In this document: piece by piece, positions 61,878-64,000 of the stretch | Numbering within the stretch: the stretch's first letter is position 1 | Layout: each line of letters begins with the position of its first letter | Origin: Aliagarivorans taiwanensis DSM 22990 | GTDB taxonomy: Bacteria > Pseudomonadota > Gammaproteobacteria > Enterobacterales > Celerinatantimonadaceae | Reading direction: 5' to 3' | Assembly: GCF_000429505.1 (NCBI RefSeq) | Contig: NZ_KE386912.1 | Location: 1-64,000 of the forward strand | DNA: 64,000 nucleotides | The notes under the pieces: generated by a model | What the model was told of the DNA's origin: nothing | The model's database searches: none | What the model saw: the letters and a program-made list of their open reading frames with translations, nothing else | Position numbers and translations under genes: made by a program

Positions 61878-62222
61878 GTGTTTGCTTAGTCCTTTTATTA
61901 TCGCAGCTTGCTTTCGCTAGATTTGAGCTGCCTGCCAATAGCAAATTCTGAGGGGCCTGTGTCCACAGGGGGCAAGTCTAAAACCCGTTATAGCGCAGTA
62001 AGTTGCGGAAAAAACCGCCACCAGCACTGGTCGTAAAACGATAGATCTGCCCATTCGATCTGCATCTTGCAGTAGCGCACCAATGGTATCAGCAAGGGAT
62101 GAAAAATAGTGTGACTAAGCTTATGTTTTGATTACATTTATTAATGCACAAAACCCAGCATGACCAAGTCAGGGAAGACCTGGTTTATAGAAGAGAAAAG
62201 CGTGACCTAATTAAGACAACGT

Positions 62223-62309
62223 CTATCGGTGCTGGCGCAACTCTAAAACGCGCAAGCCCATCAACAATGCCACACTAACCACGATATATAGACCAACTGC
62301 CAACCACAT
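62223..62309 (-). CDS. Putative 28-residue single-pass membrane protein
   Basis: Reads MWLAVGLYIVVSVALLMGLR and ends VLELRQHR before a TAG. It has one hydrophobic helix and a positively charged C-terminus. An excellent ribosome-binding site (AAGGAGTGAGGT) directly precedes the ATG, which is the main support. It lies 345 bases upstream of the AGCS transporter gene on the same strand. I do not recognise it. The rest of 61878-62422 shows no other gene. Confidence 0.5.
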   Translation of the reverse strand: MWLAVGLYIVVSVALLMGLRVLELRQHR

Positions 62310-62424
62310 ACCTCACTCCTTAGCAGCCTACCTACAAACTATTGTGCTACTGAAAAGCCCCGCCATTGTGACAGTGCAATGACAGTTTAGTGAACCCGCT
62401 CCACTCTCTGATCTCCATCAAAAT

Positions 62425-62465
62425 CCCAAGCGAGCGGGCTGCGTTAACAGCCGCCCACTTGGGGC
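62425..62465 (-). terminator. Terminator of the di-heme cytochrome gene
   Basis: A long two-part stem: CCCAAG/CTTGGG outside and GGCTG/CAGCC inside with a CGTTAA loop. On the minus strand it is followed by ATTTTGATG. It lies 20 bases after the stop at 62485. Confidence 0.65.
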
Positions 62466-62484
62466 CTTCATTCAGCTTTGAACG

Positions 62485-64000
62485 TTATAGCGCCATCAAG
62501 TAGTCAAGCAACTGCTGGCGCTGGGCCGCTGATGCGCCAAAGTAGTTCTCCGACTCCTGCTGCGCCTCGCCGCCATGGCGCTGCATCACCGCATCCAAGG
62601 TTACCGCCTCACCGTCATGCATCAAGGCTAGGTCGCTGGCACTTCCGGTACGCACGTACCCGGTCAATCCCAGGCCCCATAGCGGCGCAGTGCGAAAGTA
62701 GCCCTCGCCCAAATCATGCAACAGCAGGTCGGTATAGGGGTGGATCAGCTGGTTGCTGAGCTCAGGGAAGTCAGGATCAACCCCGGTCTGCACGCTGGTT
62801 TTATGACAGCCATCGCAACCGAGCTGGGCAAACAGCTGATGCCCGGGCATCTGGGTCAGATTCGCGCGCGGCGTGGGCACCGCAATCAACTTGTTGTAGA
62901 CCTCCAGCTCATCGAGCTGCGCATCCGGCAATACCGCCGGGCCAAAGCCCTCAAAGCTGGTGCCGATCCCCATATCATCGTGCAATGCCTTGGCAACCTG
63001 ATGGCGCACACTCATGGTCTGGGCGCGCCAACCAAAGCGGCCGATATGCTGCTGGCCATCTACCGTGACATAGTTAACCGTGCCGCCGTTCTCCGCTGCC
63101 CAGGCTTCAATGGTGGCGGCAGGGATGGCCTCAAGTAATCCCATGCCGATAATCTTCGGTGGTGTCACATCTTGCCTTTGCTGTACCAGCCCACTGCCAT
63201 TCATGTTGTGACACTGGGTGCAGCTTGGCTGGATAGGATCAACCGCCAAGCCCGCCATCTCGGGATAAGGAAGATTACCACCAATCGCCTGCGGGCCAGG
63301 TAGCAGCTCCTCCACATGGTTACCGGTATTAAAATCGGTGTGCACCAAGCGGCGCCCTTGCAGCCAGCTCTGAATATGCTCTGGACTGAGGTTGTAGGCA
63401 TGCTGCATAAAGGCTAAACGCTGCTGCTCGCCGCCACTTTGCGCTAGCTGGGGCACGGTGGTAGCGCCACCAAGTTGGGCGTAGCTGTCGTTAACCCCTA
63501 CCGCCCCGATCATGGCATCGCGGTTGTTCACCACAAAGCCTTGGCCCAAGACATAGCGGAAGGTTTGCCCGTAGTAGTTAACGTTGTCGCCGGTGAGTTG
63601 GGCGCGGTCGAAGCTAATGGTGGTTTCGAACTCAATCTGCTCACCATACTCGAAGGGGCGTTGAATATGCTGCCAACGCTGCATCACCGCTCGCCAAGTG
63701 GTGGCGCTGGCACGCTGCTCGCGGGTGGCCTGACAGGCAGGTACCACCGAGCCATCGCTCAGCACCAGGTCCATCACATAGCCGGAGTAGAAGTTAGTCT
63801 CATCCCCATAGATCTTGTGATAACGCCAGTTCGGGGTCTGTTGGTTGCAGTCTTTCTCGTTGCCAAACACATCGGTCATGGCGATCGGTACCGCCGAGTT
63901 TAGCGTGACCACCACACAGGGCTCATTGGTACCGCAAGCGGCTTGACGATAACTCTCCGCATCGGGCGCGGTATAGTCGTCGAGGGTGAAGTAGCCAAAG
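62485..64000 (-). CDS. Di-heme oxidoreductase-like cytochrome (5' end missing)
   Basis: C-terminal 504 residues of a large c-type cytochrome resembling the di-heme oxidoreductase / thiol-oxidoreductase (DHOR) family. The frame stays open to the window edge, so it is partial at the 5' end. An internal GTG at 63915 is not the start. Heme sites: SCTQCHNMNGSGL and LGCDGCHKTSVQTG. Also seen: RVGRFGWRAQ-type motif (HIGRFGWRAQTMSVRHQVAKAL) and the C-terminal HDLGEGYFRTAPLWGLGLTGYVRTG and LMHDGEAVTLDAVMQRHGGEA, usual in this family and in MauG-type proteins. Probably periplasmic. Ends at the terminator at 62425-62465. Confidence 0.82.
   Translation of the reverse strand, partial: FGYFTLDDYTAPDAESYRQAACGTNEPCVVVTLNSAVPIAMTDVFGNEKDCNQQTPNWRYHKIYGDETNFYSGYVMDLVLSDGSVVPACQATREQRASATTWRAVMQRWQHIQRPFEYGEQIEFETTISFDRAQLTGDNVNYYGQTFRYVLGQGFVVNNRDAMIGAVGVNDSYAQLGGATTVPQLAQSGGEQQRLAFMQHAYNLSPEHIQSWLQGRRLVHTDFNTGNHVEELLPGPQAIGGNLPYPEMAGLAVDPIQPSCTQCHNMNGSGLVQQRQDVTPPKIIGMGLLEAIPAATIEAWAAENGGTVNYVTVDGQQHIGRFGWRAQTMSVRHQVAKALHDDMGIGTSFEGFGPAVLPDAQLDELEVYNKLIAVPTPRANLTQMPGHQLFAQLGCDGCHKTSVQTGVDPDFPELSNQLIHPYTDLLLHDLGEGYFRTAPLWGLGLTGYVRTGSASDLALMHDGEAVTLDAVMQRHGGEAQQESENYFGASAAQRQQLLDYLMAL

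Overview
This window is a chromosomal segment of a gammaproteobacterium. It carries blocks of conserved housekeeping synteny known from Enterobacterales, Vibrionales and Alteromonadales: prfA-prmC-sirB1-kdsA with hemA next to lolB-ispE-prs; rplY-pth-ychF; a Met-Leu-Gln tRNA operon near ubiF/miaB-ybeZ-ybeY-ybeX-lnt; and leuS-lptE-holA-nadD-rsfS-rlmH-mrdA-rodA-mltB-rlpA-dacA-ybeD-lipB-lipA. The TAXI-type TRAP transporter, the di-heme cytochromes and the base composition suggest a marine Alteromonadales-like genus such as Ferrimonas or Shewanella. The genus is a guess; no rRNA is present.

Layout. 1-347: end of an IS3-family insertion sequence. 439-3217: two-gene membrane-protein operon of unknown role (- strand). 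3604-7856: RND efflux pair, then a YafD-like EEP-family phosphatase/nuclease. 8967-14928 (- strand): nlpI, kdsA, sirB1, prmC, prfA, hemA. 15078-17560: lolB-ispE-prs. 17646-20995 (- strand): fused TRAP permease and TAXI binding protein. 21549-23895: rplY-pth-ychF. 24205-24364: a MITE-like element. 24626-25459: seven tRNAs. 25641-26727: LysE-type exporter and a small periplasmic protein.

26727-32190 is the accessory region. It holds long inverted repeats around a frameshifted DUF2971-like gene, a HipA/HipB-type toxin-antitoxin module (toxin gene first) behind three 41-bp operator-like repeats, a 105-bp duplication of the mltC 3' end on both sides of that module, mltC itself, and a VOC-family pseudogene broken by a 263-bp inverted-repeat element.

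32193-39108: ubiF (- strand) and miaB-ybeZ-ybeY-ybeX-lnt (+ strand). 39173-43500 (- strand): YbeL-like zinc-ribbon protein, a second MITE copy, and a translationally coupled di-heme peroxidase/hybrid histidine kinase pair. 43748-57456: the leuS to lipA run, covering translation, LPS assembly, replication, NAD synthesis, cell elongation and lipoylation. 57520-62309 (- strand): an intact MATE transporter, a tandem MATE copy with an in-frame amber codon, an AGCS amino-acid symporter and a probable 28-residue membrane peptide. 62485-64000: the 3' part of a di-heme cytochrome-like gene running off the window.

Most genes are ordinary core genes. The most unusual material is the 26.7-32.2 kb accessory region and the peroxidase/kinase pair at 39.9-43.5 kb.
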